From positions 186,001 to 250,000 of the forward strand of contig NZ_NSFV01000005.1 of NCBI RefSeq assembly GCF_002295115.1: DNA of 64,000 nt. The letters run 5' to 3'. The stretch comes from Mesorhizobium sp. WSM4311. GTDB lineage: Bacteria > Pseudomonadota > Alphaproteobacteria > Rhizobiales > Rhizobiaceae. Positions within the stretch are counted from its first letter, which is position 1. Each line of letters starts with the position of its first letter. Positions 33,901 to 41,311 of this stretch are shown piece after piece. The notes under the pieces are model-generated. The model did no database searches, was not told the DNA's origin, and was given only the letters and a program-made list of their open reading frames with translations. Both the position numbers and the translations under genes were made by a program.

Positions 33901-36900
33901 CCACCGTTCTGCGAGACCATGATGGTCCCACCAACCGCGCTGGGCAGATTGGCGCTGCCGGTGAAGCCGACATCGTCGAAATCGTAATTGCCCAAGGCCG
34001 GATCGAGGCCGACCGTGTTGACGGTGAAGGCGCCAACGGCCGTGGCGCTGATGGATGACTGCAGCCCGTCGGCCGAAGTGCCGTCGCCGAAGGTGAAGTT
34101 GGCGTTGGCCGAGGTCGCCGTGGTGCCGCCCGACGACAGTTCGACGCCGATGCCGAGATTGGTGATGCTGGAGCCGCGCTGGAAGGTGATGGTCTTGTTG
34201 CCCGTCGTCGACGACAGGTCGATGCCGCGCGAGGTGAGGTCACCGTTGCCGGTAATTGCCGTCACGCCGAAATCGGCCGTGGTCGACGAACCGTTGAAGT
34301 CGATGCCGGTCTGGTTGGCGCCGGCACCCATCGTCACGTTGGTCGTGCCGAAGGTCACGTTGGCATTGGTGCCGGCGAAGTTGATGCCAGCCGCGTTGGC
34401 GGCCGAGCCTAGAGTCACGGTGGTCGTGCCGAAGGTCAACGAACTCGCAAAGGTACCGATGTCTATGCCATTGCCACCGGCACCCGACACCGTGACCGCG
34501 CCGAAGGTGGCACTGGAGCCGCCGGCGATGTTCGAAACCGACAGCCCGTTGCCTATCGCGTTGGTGATCGACAAAGGCGCGGTGGCGTTGAAAATAGCGC
34601 TTTCGCCGGGGGCGCCTAGGCGGGTGAGGACTGCGCCGCCACCGCCAGTGGCCGTCATCGCCGAGCCACTGAAACTGATCGTACCGCCGGTCAGCGTTGA
34701 CGATGTGCCTATAGCGAAGAGGTTACCGGTGCCCGTTGAGGTGATACTGCCGCTGAAGGCCACCGAGCCGCCGGTGATGCCGTCGACCTTGACCGCTGTT
34801 CCGGGCGCGGTCGCCGAACTGGAAATATTGGCCGAGACCGTGATCGCAGCGCTGCCGCCGGAGACGACGACGCCGTTGCCGGTACCGGAGTTGGTGATCG
34901 TGCCGCCGATGGCAATGGTGCCGGTGTTGTTGGCCAGGCTGACATCGGCGGCGTTAACACTTGTCGTAACCAAGTTGTTGACGTTGACGGTCGCCGCACT
35001 GTTCTGCACCACGAAGCCAGAAACGCCGAGGGCGGTGGTATCGATCTTCGTCGTGCCGTTGAAGCTGTACGTGCCGCCGGCGATGTTGGTGAGGCGGATG
35101 GCGTCGCCGCTGATACGGAACAGATCGACATTGCCGAAGGTGACGTTGCCGCTGCCGGCACTGATGTTCTCGATGACGATGCCAGTAGAAGCGCCGCCGC
35201 CCGAGCCATCCACGTTGACGCTGGCGAAATTCACGCCGGCGGCGCCGATGGTCATTCCGGTGCCGCCGATGAGAATTCCCTTCTCATCCGGCCCGAGGCC
35301 GGTTGCTACGGTGTTGGTCCCGGTCACCGTCAGCGTGCCGCCATTGACAGCGCTGAAGCCGTAGCCGCCATCCGTGGTCAGGTCGAGGCCGCCGGTGAAG
35401 TTGATCGTACCGCCGGTGTTGCCGGTCAGGTTGATCGCATTGGCCGCACCGGTGCTGGCGGTGATCTTGCCGCCGAAGGTGGCGGTGCCGCCGGTCATGT
35501 TGGAAATTCTCACCGCGCTTGCAGCGGCGGTCTGGCTGATGGTGCCGTTGTAGGTGACGTTGGGCGTGGAGTTGGTGATCGAGAAGGCGTTGCTGCTCGT
35601 ACCGGCGATGGAGCTTCCGGCCCCGAAGGTCAGGGTTCCACTCGAGCCGGCAACGATACCGACGCCTATGCCGCCGCCGATAATATCGAGGTCGTCGAAA
35701 GTGGCGGTGCCGTCGAAATCGTTGGCGAACAGCCCGACATTGCCGGCATTGGCGATCGTCGTATTGCCGGTGAAATTGACGGTCGCGCTTGAATTAACCA
35801 GCGCGATGCCGGTCTGGCTCGCATTCTGGATGTGGAGACCGTCGACCGTCACCGTGCCGGTCACGCTGTCGAGGACGACGCCTGTCGCGGCGCTGCTGAC
35901 CGTCACGCCGTTGATCGTTGCGCCGGCGATGCCCGTTCCATCGATTGCGGTGGCGGAACTGCTGGCGGTGAGGTTCGCGACGAGGTTGCCATTGGCCAGG
36001 TCGATGGTGTTGCCGGCCGAATTGTTGAGCGTCGCGCCGCCATTGCCGAAAGGATCGGCCTGGAATTGCGTGCCGCTGATGACATGCGTGCCGGTGACAT
36101 TGGCGGGCGGCGCGCCAAGGCTCACCGAAGCGCCATTGGCGAAGGAAACGATCGACTGGCCGTCGGCCAGCGTAAAGCCGTCGGCATCCGTATCGATGTT
36201 TCCGGCGCCGTTGTTGACCAGCACGAAGATCGTGTTGGCGGGAGCCGCCAGGGCGTCCGCCGCGGTGGCGTTGATCAGGTCGTTGACGCTGGAGCCGTCG
36301 CCAACGCCGGTGCTGGCGGCGCCGACGAAGACGACATTGGCGATGTCGAACAGCTGCGGACCGTTCAGCACCGTGGTGTTGAAGGCATAGGTGCCGCTGC
36401 CTGGCAACAGGCCGCGCATGTCGAGCGACGCCGTCGTGCCGGTGATGACCGCGCCGCCGGCCGCGCCGAACGAGAACGCCGTGTTGGCGGTGGTGCCGGC
36501 CGCGCCATTGGTGCCCATCTGCACGCCGGTGTCGACACCGGCGATGATGCCGCCGCCGATCGTCACCGAGCCGCCATTGGTGCCCGACAGGTCGATGCCG
36601 ATCGAGGAGCCGCCGGAACTGCCACTGACGTCGAGCGTAGCGGCGGTGAAGGTCGAGGTGCTGCCCGACAGGTCGAGGCCGGTGGAGCAGTTACACAGGC
36701 CAGTGATATGGATGTCGCCGAAGCTGATGATGCCGTTGCTGCCAACGACGTCGATGCCGCTTCCGAACGGCTGGTCGATGGTGACCGCGCCGCTGAACGA
36801 AACAGCGCCGGTGTTGTCTTCCAGCCAGATGCCGTCGCCGGGATCGGTCATGCTGACCGGTCCGCTGAAGGTGAGCGTGCCGGCATTGTCGGTGGCGAGG

Positions 36901-39900
36901 ATGCCCTCGCTGTCGATATGAGTCAGGGTGACCGGCCCGCCGAACGTGACCGCGCCGCCGGAATTCTGGACGTCGATACCGACGCCGCCCGGGGCGGTGA
37001 TGTCCGAGATATCGACGGTTCCGAACGTGAAATCGGCGGTGCTGTCGAATATCCCGAGGCCGCCGAGCAAGGTGTTGCTGACCGTCGTTGCGCCGGAAAC
37101 GGCGAAATTTCCCGACACGCCTGCAAACGACGCGCCGAAAAGGCCGCCGTCCTGCGTCAAACTGGTCAGCGTCACGTCGATATTGGCGCCGAGCAAGACG
37201 ACGCCGGCCGCGCCATTGCCGGAGATTGTGCCGTCGCTGGTGCTGAATGTGCCAGTGGTGGAGAGGAAGTCGGCGCCGAAGCCGGAATTGTCGGACGCGT
37301 TCAGCGTCTGGAATGCGTATGTCCCGTCGCCCGAGATGAACAGACCGTTGCCGCCGTTGTCCGACAGCGTCGTCGTGTCGGTGAAGGCATAGCTGCCGTT
37401 GCCTTCGATATGTAGGCCGTCGCTGCCATTGCCCGTCGAGGTCACATTGTTGGCCGCGACGTTGCTGGCGCCTTCAAACAGCAGCCCGTCCAGGCCGGCT
37501 CCGCTGACACTGACGCCGCTTATCGTCACGCCGGTGACGTTGTTGCCGTGGATGCCGGTGCCGCCGCCTGGATTGGCGTTCGAGACGTTGAAGTCGAGCA
37601 GCGAGGTGCCGCTGGCCAGCGTGACGGTGTCCGCGCCGGCCGAACTGGTCAGCGTCGCCGCGCCGCCTGCGTCCGAGATGGTGCCGGTATGCGAAATGTT
37701 ATCGCCGGTCACATTGACCGGGATGCCGCCGAGCGAGAAGGTCCGCCCGTTGCCGAACGAGGCCAGCGTCTGCCCGGCGCTCAGCGAGAAACCGTCGGTG
37801 TCGTCGATGGCCGTGCCGCGATTGACCAGCACGAAGATCGCCGTGCCGTCGGTGTTGGCATCGGCGGTGGCGATCGAGGCGAGGTCGAGCAGGGAAGAGC
37901 CGGTGCCCGAGCCGGTCGCCGTGGCGCCGACGAAGATCACATTCTGCACGTCGAACAGCTGCGGACCGCTGAAGGTGGTCGAGCCGAACGCGTAGTGGCC
38001 GAGCGTCTGGTTCAGCCCGCGCGCGTCGAGCGAAGCGGTGCTGCCGGCGATCGAGCCGCCGCCGAAGCTGAATTCGGCATTGGCCGAATGGGCCAGCGAG
38101 CCGGCTATGCCGAAGCGCACGCCAGTGTCGACCCCGGCGATGGCGCCGCCATCGGTGATGACGATCGTTGCCCCGCCCGAGGTCGGCGAGGAGAGATCGA
38201 TGCCGATAGAGCCGGCGGAGCCGGTGCCGGTGATGTTGAGCGACTGCGCGGTGAAGTTCGTGTGGCTGCCGGAGAAGTCGAGGCCGGTGCCGACGCCGAG
38301 GCCGGAGATGACGATGTTGCCGGCGACCACCGCCGCATTGACGCCGGCAAACGAAATGCCGTCGCCGCCGGGTGCCGAGATGGCGACATCGCCGAAGCGG
38401 ATCGCCGCCGGCGAATCGGAAATGGCGATCGCCGGTCCCGTCGTGTTGGAAATCGTCGTCGAACCGTTGACGGTGAAGCTGCCCGAGACATGGTCGAGCA
38501 CGACACCCGACGTGCCGCCGGTCTGGCTGATCGAATCCAGCACCAAATGGGCAGTGATCGGGTCGATGAAGACGGCCATGCCGCCATTGCCCGACACGGT
38601 GCCGCCGGTGGTGGTGAAGCTGCCGGCAATCGACGTGCCCTGCACGGTTATGCCGCGATCGGTGTTATCAAGCGCATTGACGGTGGCGAAGGTGTAGGTG
38701 CCTTGGCCTGATATATCCAGACCGTCGTCGTGGTTGCCCTGCAGCAGCGTCGTGCCGGTGAAATTGTAAGTGCCGTTGTCTTCGATATGCAGGCCGTCGA
38801 GGCCGTTGCCGGTCGCGGTGAAACCGGACGCCTTGACGTTGGTCGAATTGCCGGTGAACGCGGCGCCGTTGCCGCCGGCACCCGTCACAGTCACGTTGGT
38901 CAGCGTCGTGCCGGTGGCGTTGTTGCCGAAGATGCCGTTGGCGCCGCCGGTGATGGTGATGCCGTTCAGCGTGTTGCCGGTGCCGAGCGTGATGACGTTG
39001 TTGGCGACATTGGTGCCCTGGATCGTGCCGTCGCTGCCGCCCAGATTGAAGGTGGCGGTGCCGCCGCCGGACAGTTTCGCGGTGACGCTTTCGCCGCCGC
39101 CGATCACGGTCTGGCCATTGGCAAGTGTCACGCCGGCTGTCGTCAGATTGCCATTGCCGCCCAGCGCAACCACAAAACCGCCGCTGCCGGCCTTGGTGAC
39201 CGCGTCGTCCAGCGTCGTCGGGTCGGTCAGCGTGCCGGCGCCCGCCAGCCCGCCATCGGCGAAATAGAACTTGCCGAACGCCGCATTGGTCGCGGCGTTG
39301 ATGGCGACGCGCGTCGTCGAGCCGCCGTTGATCTCCTGCGACTGGATCCTGACGCCGATATCGCCGCGCACGCGCTCGTTGACGCGCTTGCGCAGGCCTT
39401 CACTGACCGGATAGACCGGTTCGGCACCGATGGCCGCGGTCTTGTCCGAACCGTGGCCGGGGTTGAACGGGATGTTCAGCCGCACGCTGCCGGCGAACTG
39501 GGTGTCGTCGCGATTGTCGTTGCGGACCTCGCCGGCGAAGACCAGTTCGGTGCCGCTGCCGAAGACATCGCCGATCGTGTATTCGAACCCGGCCTTGGCG
39601 CCGGTGACGCTGCCGTCGTCGCCGTGCGGGTCCTCGAAATGGTAGCCGCCAATGTCGAGCCGCAGCGAGTGCTTGTCGGGCAGGTTGACCGGAACCTGGG
39701 CGCCGATCTCGCCTTCGATGCCCCAGGCCGCGTAATCACGGTGGTCGAGCACCGATATCCGTTCGATCAGCTGGTTCGAGACCATCGACAGGGTCGAGCT
39801 GGTCGAATGATCGGTCGAGTCGCCCTTGATCGGTACGAAGACGTTCACATGCGCGTCGAAGTTCGGCGTGATCGCCTCGACGCCCAGCGTGGCCGCGGTG

Positions 39901-40325
39901 AACTGCGTGCTGTCGTAGTTCTCGAGGTTTATATAGGCGTAGCCGCCGAGCATCAGGTCGGGATTGACGATGCGGCGAATGCCGAGGCCGATGTCCTGGC
40001 CGGAAGCATCCTTGAAATCGTGCTTGGCCCGGACATCGAGGAACAGCACCGACTCGGCCGTCTGCTTGATCGGAATGAAGCCTTCGAGCGCGGCGTTGCC
40101 GCCATTGTTGTCGGCACCGACGATGGCGCGGATCTGCGGCTGCCAGAGTCCGTCGGGATCGGCATGGGCAACCACGCCCGAAAGGCCAAGCGCCAGCGTC
40201 GTCAGCGCCGTCGTCTTCCAAAGATGGCTCACAATGCGCGAACGGCGATAGCCAGCGCCCACGCGGAAAGCCTCCCCATGCGCCACCATCCCACCAACCT
40301 GCCGAGACGTCTCGGTAGTTTCCAT
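27978..40325 (-). CDS. Giant (4115-aa) exported inverse-autotransporter-like beta-helix protein
   Basis: A 12.3-kb gene, the largest here. Residues 1-55 form a long signal region with a hydrophobic core (LTTLALGLSGVVAHA before DPDGL). About 56-320 look like the beta-barrel of intimin/invasin-type inverse autotransporters: strands such as SVLFLDVRAKHDFKD, LMLGGYAYINLENYD and ELVFAGEVRNDNRD alternate with turns. From about 330 to the end the chain is low-charge, Gly/Thr/Ser/Asn-rich and built of short beta strands (right-handed beta-helix type). At least four super-blocks end in a related capping segment (near residues 765, 1298, 2102 and 2592). The only cysteines I noticed are a C-x-C pair near residue 1211. 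A surface adhesin or filament is the likely role. No interruption is seen. The start is ATG 40325; ATG 40289 is possible. Confidence 0.85.
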   Translation of the reverse strand: METTETSRQVGGMVAHGEAFRVGAGYRRSRIVSHLWKTTALTTLALGLSGVVAHADPDGLWQPQIRAIVGADNNGGNAALEGFIPIKQTAESVLFLDVRAKHDFKDASGQDIGLGIRRIVNPDLMLGGYAYINLENYDSTQFTAATLGVEAITPNFDAHVNVFVPIKGDSTDHSTSSTLSMVSNQLIERISVLDHRDYAAWGIEGEIGAQVPVNLPDKHSLRLDIGGYHFEDPHGDDGSVTGAKAGFEYTIGDVFGSGTELVFAGEVRNDNRDDTQFAGSVRLNIPFNPGHGSDKTAAIGAEPVYPVSEGLRKRVNERVRGDIGVRIQSQEINGGSTTRVAINAATNAAFGKFYFADGGLAGAGTLTDPTTLDDAVTKAGSGGFVVALGGNGNLTTAGVTLANGQTVIGGGESVTAKLSGGGTATFNLGGSDGTIQGTNVANNVITLGTGNTLNGITITGGANGIFGNNATGTTLTNVTVTGAGGNGAAFTGNSTNVKASGFTATGNGLDGLHIEDNGTYNFTGTTLLQGNHDDGLDISGQGTYTFATVNALDNTDRGITVQGTSIAGSFTTTGGTVSGNGGMAVFIDPITAHLVLDSISQTGGTSGVVLDHVSGSFTVNGSTTISNTTGPAIAISDSPAAIRFGDVAISAPGGDGISFAGVNAAVVAGNIVISGLGVGTGLDFSGSHTNFTAQSLNITGTGSAGSIGIDLSSPTSGGATIVITDGGAIAGVDTGVRFGIAGSLAHSANAEFSFGGGSIAGSTASLDARGLNQTLGHYAFGSTTFSGPQLFDVQNVIFVGATATGSGTGSSLLDLASIATADANTDGTAIFVLVNRGTAIDDTDGFSLSAGQTLASFGNGRTFSLGGIPVNVTGDNISHTGTISDAGGAATLTSSAGADTVTLASGTSLLDFNVSNANPGGGTGIHGNNVTGVTISGVSVSGAGLDGLLFEGASNVAANNVTSTGNGSDGLHIEGNGSYAFTDTTTLSDNGGNGLFISGDGTYAFQTLNASDNSGFGADFLSTTGTFSTSDGTISGNGAAGVVLLGANIDVTLTSLTQDGGLFGASFAGVSGNFAVSGATTVSNTLLGGLGIFDSTADFTFGTVDISDITAPGGVGIDVQNSGGAVTFGGPVTLTHIDSEGILATDNAGTLTFSGPVSMTDPGDGIWLEDNTGAVSFSGAVTIDQPFGSGIDVVGSNGIISFGDIHITGLCNCSTGLDLSGSTSTFTAATLDVSGSSGGSSIGIDLSGTNGGSVTIGGGIIAGVDTGVQMGTNGAAGTTANTAFSFGAAGGAVITGTTASLDMRGLLPGSGTYAFNTTVLNGPQLFDIANVVFVGAASTGVGDGSSVNDLINATAADALAAPANTIFVLVNNGAGNIDTDADGFTLADGQSIVSFANGASVSLGAPPANVTGTHVISGTQFQADPFGNGGATLNNSAGNTIDLANGNLVANLTASSSATAIDGTGIAGATINGVTVSSAATGVVLDSVTGTVTVDGLHIQNASQTGIALVNSSATVNFTGNTTIANAGNVGLFANDFDGTATFDDLDIIGGGIGVGIVAGSSGTLTFGAGSSIAGTSSNAFSITNSTPNVTYNGTISQTAAASAVRISNMTGGTATFGGKITASTGAANAINLTGNTGGTINFTGGLDLTTDGGYGFSAVNGGTLTVTGTNTVATGLGPDEKGILIGGTGMTIGAAGVNFASVNVDGSGGGASTGIVIENISAGSGNVTFGNVDLFRISGDAIRLTNIAGGTYSFNGTTKIDTTALGVSGFVVQNSAATVNVNNLVTTSVNAADVSLANNTGTIAIGGTITNSGTGNGVVVSGGSAAITVSANISSSATAPGTAVKVDGITGGSVAFSGSITSTGTGNLFAIGTSSTLTGGTISFSGSAMTATGGGGAVLTRLGAPGESAIFNATAPLSITNAIGNGLSVSNIAGGSSATFGAVTVSGAGGNGIDIGTFASSLTFGTTTVTLGSAANAAGINFAGTNANVTFGTTNVTMGAGANQTGIDFNGSSTTADFGVTAITGNGDLTSRGIDLSSTTGNKTITFQRGSSITNLGIGVELSSGGTTATSANANFTFGDGTSADGLQSSISATAVGAFTVNTVGLDPALGNYDFDDVGFTGSANLPSAVGGTIMVSQNGGVIAAGTYGLSAAVTTISVAAADALAGTQTFAFVGTVDLSGTPFTLDSGQSITGFGNNTAITVSGTLQPVNVQGNLGATGGNVTGNEGVVTGTADFLHLLGSNQVSNTAFNFNGASGSVFAIDQSAGGFNNAGGITIQGVTVSNVATGSTAFKVASLDSNLSILDNNINVAGTLLDANGGAGNITLTRGTLPNSATPGTLTGGGVSIANHTGGLITFSDEVTVGGNGVSLTNNAGSIITFEGLDITTNAATAFSASGGGTVSVSGNTITTGTGTALDLDGVTIAAAGINFDTISSNGAATGISLNDVNGGSLDLGAVDLQGITSRGIDISGTLGSALDFTSVTVGLAAANAVGFDLNGASLGTSNITAGDFDVDGGSFAGTIGIDMAGTTGTGTIQLGDTVNNNPAGQTSKIENVGYGVQFSSATNAKLVFGDGQGPAESTIATTGGQVIHATDSLPTNGDYNFNDVNFSGDTSNLSAVRVYYVTSGGTGDGSLANPGSYLGAQASTANVVVLIDQNVNGAQETIDLSGTAFNLDDGQVLLAFKSGDAAIDVSQLGVDTSGGASAAFHFTTVQNSPIVTAPGGIDTLRPILQTNNATSVINLATSGAGTITGGIQNLIIRNTGTGAGISGNASAASSFFVRDNDIAAGGRALDFITTGAPADTLLLSIDGNTLQSTGAALAASFAGQNIGPTSNSIAVRSFSGNTVTGGTGGGIAFNNVTFDSTGAGGTVSVGTLDVGTTGARVQGNGLAFTNTSGTLDLGTFTVASNGGTGLLVDTKGANTNFTLNSSGGSVDTTNGTAFNLDPLTVNMTVGSVTASGGASGIIFDGVAGTFTVTGATSITNTTGAGISAINANTGTFNFNTVAVNNTTGGGIGWASGTLNVGGLANIDTTSGTGITQSGGATGFNGGLTVDTTTGTAISGTGGAMTIAATGGAETVNSTGGQAISLSGVAATIALDSTSSGGGTNNVGLTNVTGTVGLGSGALSGATGTAFNVTGGNAVITYGGSVTKATAGNAVSIANRGGGSVTFGGPISANGVASGIAISGATAANTVSFNGAVNLGTSTTMTGTAVSIDNAGKASTVNFANLNILTNGTAGFSASNGGTVNVTTGAVNSTGAQAVNLNGIAAGVTFTSTTSTGGTNNVSLTTVSGSVGLGTGSLSGATGAAFLVTGGSVNATYAGNITQANNAAMVNVTGAHTGTLTFNTGTLSATNGTGLQFSNADGTYNFNGTTTLNGGTANINILTGSGGTFSFGTGTSITNPTGTAMNVSGSTANVTYSGNITQGGSGAMVNVSTHSVGTLTFQTGTLSASNGIGLQFSNADGTYNFNGTTTLNGGDAGIDIVTSSDGAFSFGAGTSITNPTGVGFNVNGGAGNITYAGTISKNNANNIVAIQNRTGGTTTLSGTLTATGATTNGILVNNNSGGTINFSGAGKSLTTGTNTAVNLANNTNATINFTGGGLVINTTSGTGFNATGGGTVTVQGSGNTITSTTGTALDVENTNIDSGNLVFQSISSNGGSANGIILVNTGTAAGNGGLHVTGTGSAGSGGTIANKSGADGSATQGTGIFLNGTKGVQLAWMQLNDFGNFAIRGNNVTDFTLDHSIISGDSGTSNSLSDGLASFANVGEDAIRLTNLLGSGSITNSNISGGYTNTIMVENNTGTLNRLTIDSSTIGGRSDNGTGMNDGINFQADAGSTAMNLTVSNSALTTARANLVAATGGVGTNMDVQLVGNTVTNNHPVTVSGGTAFDIASLGNVTFNVANNTFDMHAANGGTGIKSHVIEVNKGSGSGNSIFDGTISGNTIGVAGTAHSGSGIGSNDIDINSQDNGTFTVAILNNILTHYDTAGIQISQISGSSTINATVQGNTTSNGDSNAFTGLYVVAGSGLAGDNGVINLLVGGSGTQRNDFSNGDPANGSDVFLAVSGGASTSTINLSRGVSAAPTAEQVVTDNNLNPATTTVATSGTINIVNTVPPLP
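29770..30370 (-). repeat. Two 300-bp tandem repeat units inside the giant gene
   Basis: Two consecutive 100-residue units are nearly identical at the protein level and strongly alike at DNA level. Each has the order NITQ-x-MVNV, GTLTF-x-TGTLSA, GLQFSNADGTYNFNGTTT, TSITNPTG. Unit 1 spans about 30071-30370 and unit 2 about 29771-30070. The shared stretch tgaaattataggtgccgtcg recurs at a distance of 300 bases. This is the most recent duplication in the passenger and a likely site of copy-number change. Confidence 0.85.
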
Positions 40326-40578
40326 CCCTGGCGAGTCCCTTCAGGGACTGCACGTCCCGCGTGTTAATTCTTACGCGAATTCTATTGTATAGCGAGTCCG
40401 GAAGGTTGTGCGTGTTGTTGTCGGACCGCAAAGTTCTGTCCTGTGACCATATTGCCACAGTAGATTTGCCGGCTTGCTTGACCCGGGACTCGGCTTTCGG
40501 AGCTGTCGCCATTGTTGTATCAAGCCTTTTCCGAGAGAATACCTGCCGGGGCAAGGAAAATTGTGGGGCGTCAAGAAC

Positions 40579-41160
40579 ATGCCAAGTAATTTAGCTAGAG
40601 CTAATCTAGCGCGAATGATCGCGACATCGGCTGCCCTTTGGCTGCTGTCGACTTCTGTTGGCCCGGCGCTTGCCGAGGACGCGGCCAAAGGGTCCCAAGC
40701 CAAACAGTCTCAGCCCAAGGAGGCCGGACCCAAGCCGGCCGACGCCAATGCATGGGCGGTGAACTGCTCCAGCGGCTCGGCGACCAACGAGCTTCAGTGC
40801 CAGGTGTCGCAGACCCTCACCGAGGCCAAGACCGGGCAGCGCGTGCTGACCGTCACCGTGCGCCGCGACAACGCCAATGGCAGCTCCGCCATGCTGCTCG
40901 CTTTGCCGCACGGCCTGTTCCTGCCGTCCGGCGTCAGCTATCAGGTCGACCAGGGGCAAAAAATCGTCATCGCCATCCAGACCAGCGACCAGAACGGCGC
41001 CTATGCCGCCACGCCGCTGTCGCCGGAACTGCTCAAGACGATGAAGTCGGGAACCAATCTGAACATCTCCATGGAATCGGTCACCCGCAAGCCGGTCACC
41101 ATCCCGGTCTCGCTCGCCGGCTTCACCACGGCCATCGCCAAGCTGGAATCGATCAAGTAG
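40579..41160 (+). CDS. Invasion-associated locus B (IalB) family secreted protein
   Basis: A 193-residue exported protein. The signal peptide covers about residues 1-32 (core MIATSAALWLLSTSVGPALAED), followed by a Lys/Gln/Pro-rich linker. The IalB domain follows: WAVNCSSGSATNELQCQVSQTL with the two conserved cysteines, TVTVRRDNANGSSAMLLALPHGLFLPSGVSYQVDQGQKI, and a hydrophobic C-terminal SLAGFTTAIAKLE. In Bartonella IalB aids erythrocyte invasion; in free-living relatives it is a periplasmic protein of unknown function. It is divergent from the giant gene, with 253 bases between that show no clear operator. Confidence 0.9.
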   Translation: MPSNLARANLARMIATSAALWLLSTSVGPALAEDAAKGSQAKQSQPKEAGPKPADANAWAVNCSSGSATNELQCQVSQTLTEAKTGQRVLTVTVRRDNANGSSAMLLALPHGLFLPSGVSYQVDQGQKIVIAIQTSDQNGAYAATPLSPELLKTMKSGTNLNISMESVTRKPVTIPVSLAGFTTAIAKLESIK

Positions 41161-41311
41161 CGGGTTCGCCGGCAACCATTGGCCGACATCCCGCCCCTTC
41201 GTGGGCGTCTCCGCTCCGCGCTCAAGCGATGCAGCGCGTCAATACGAGCAACCGGCTTGATTGTCCGCACCCGCAATGCTCCGTTGTCGCTTCGGACATC
41301 CGGAGAAACCC

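Noticed and set aside
29952..34058. Very long open frame on the plus strand (1368 codons) opposite the giant gene
   Set aside because: It is a mirror of the low-complexity, GC-rich repeat coding on the minus strand; its translation is Val/Ala/Pro/Asp-rich with no domain, and many similar frames lie opposite other real genes.
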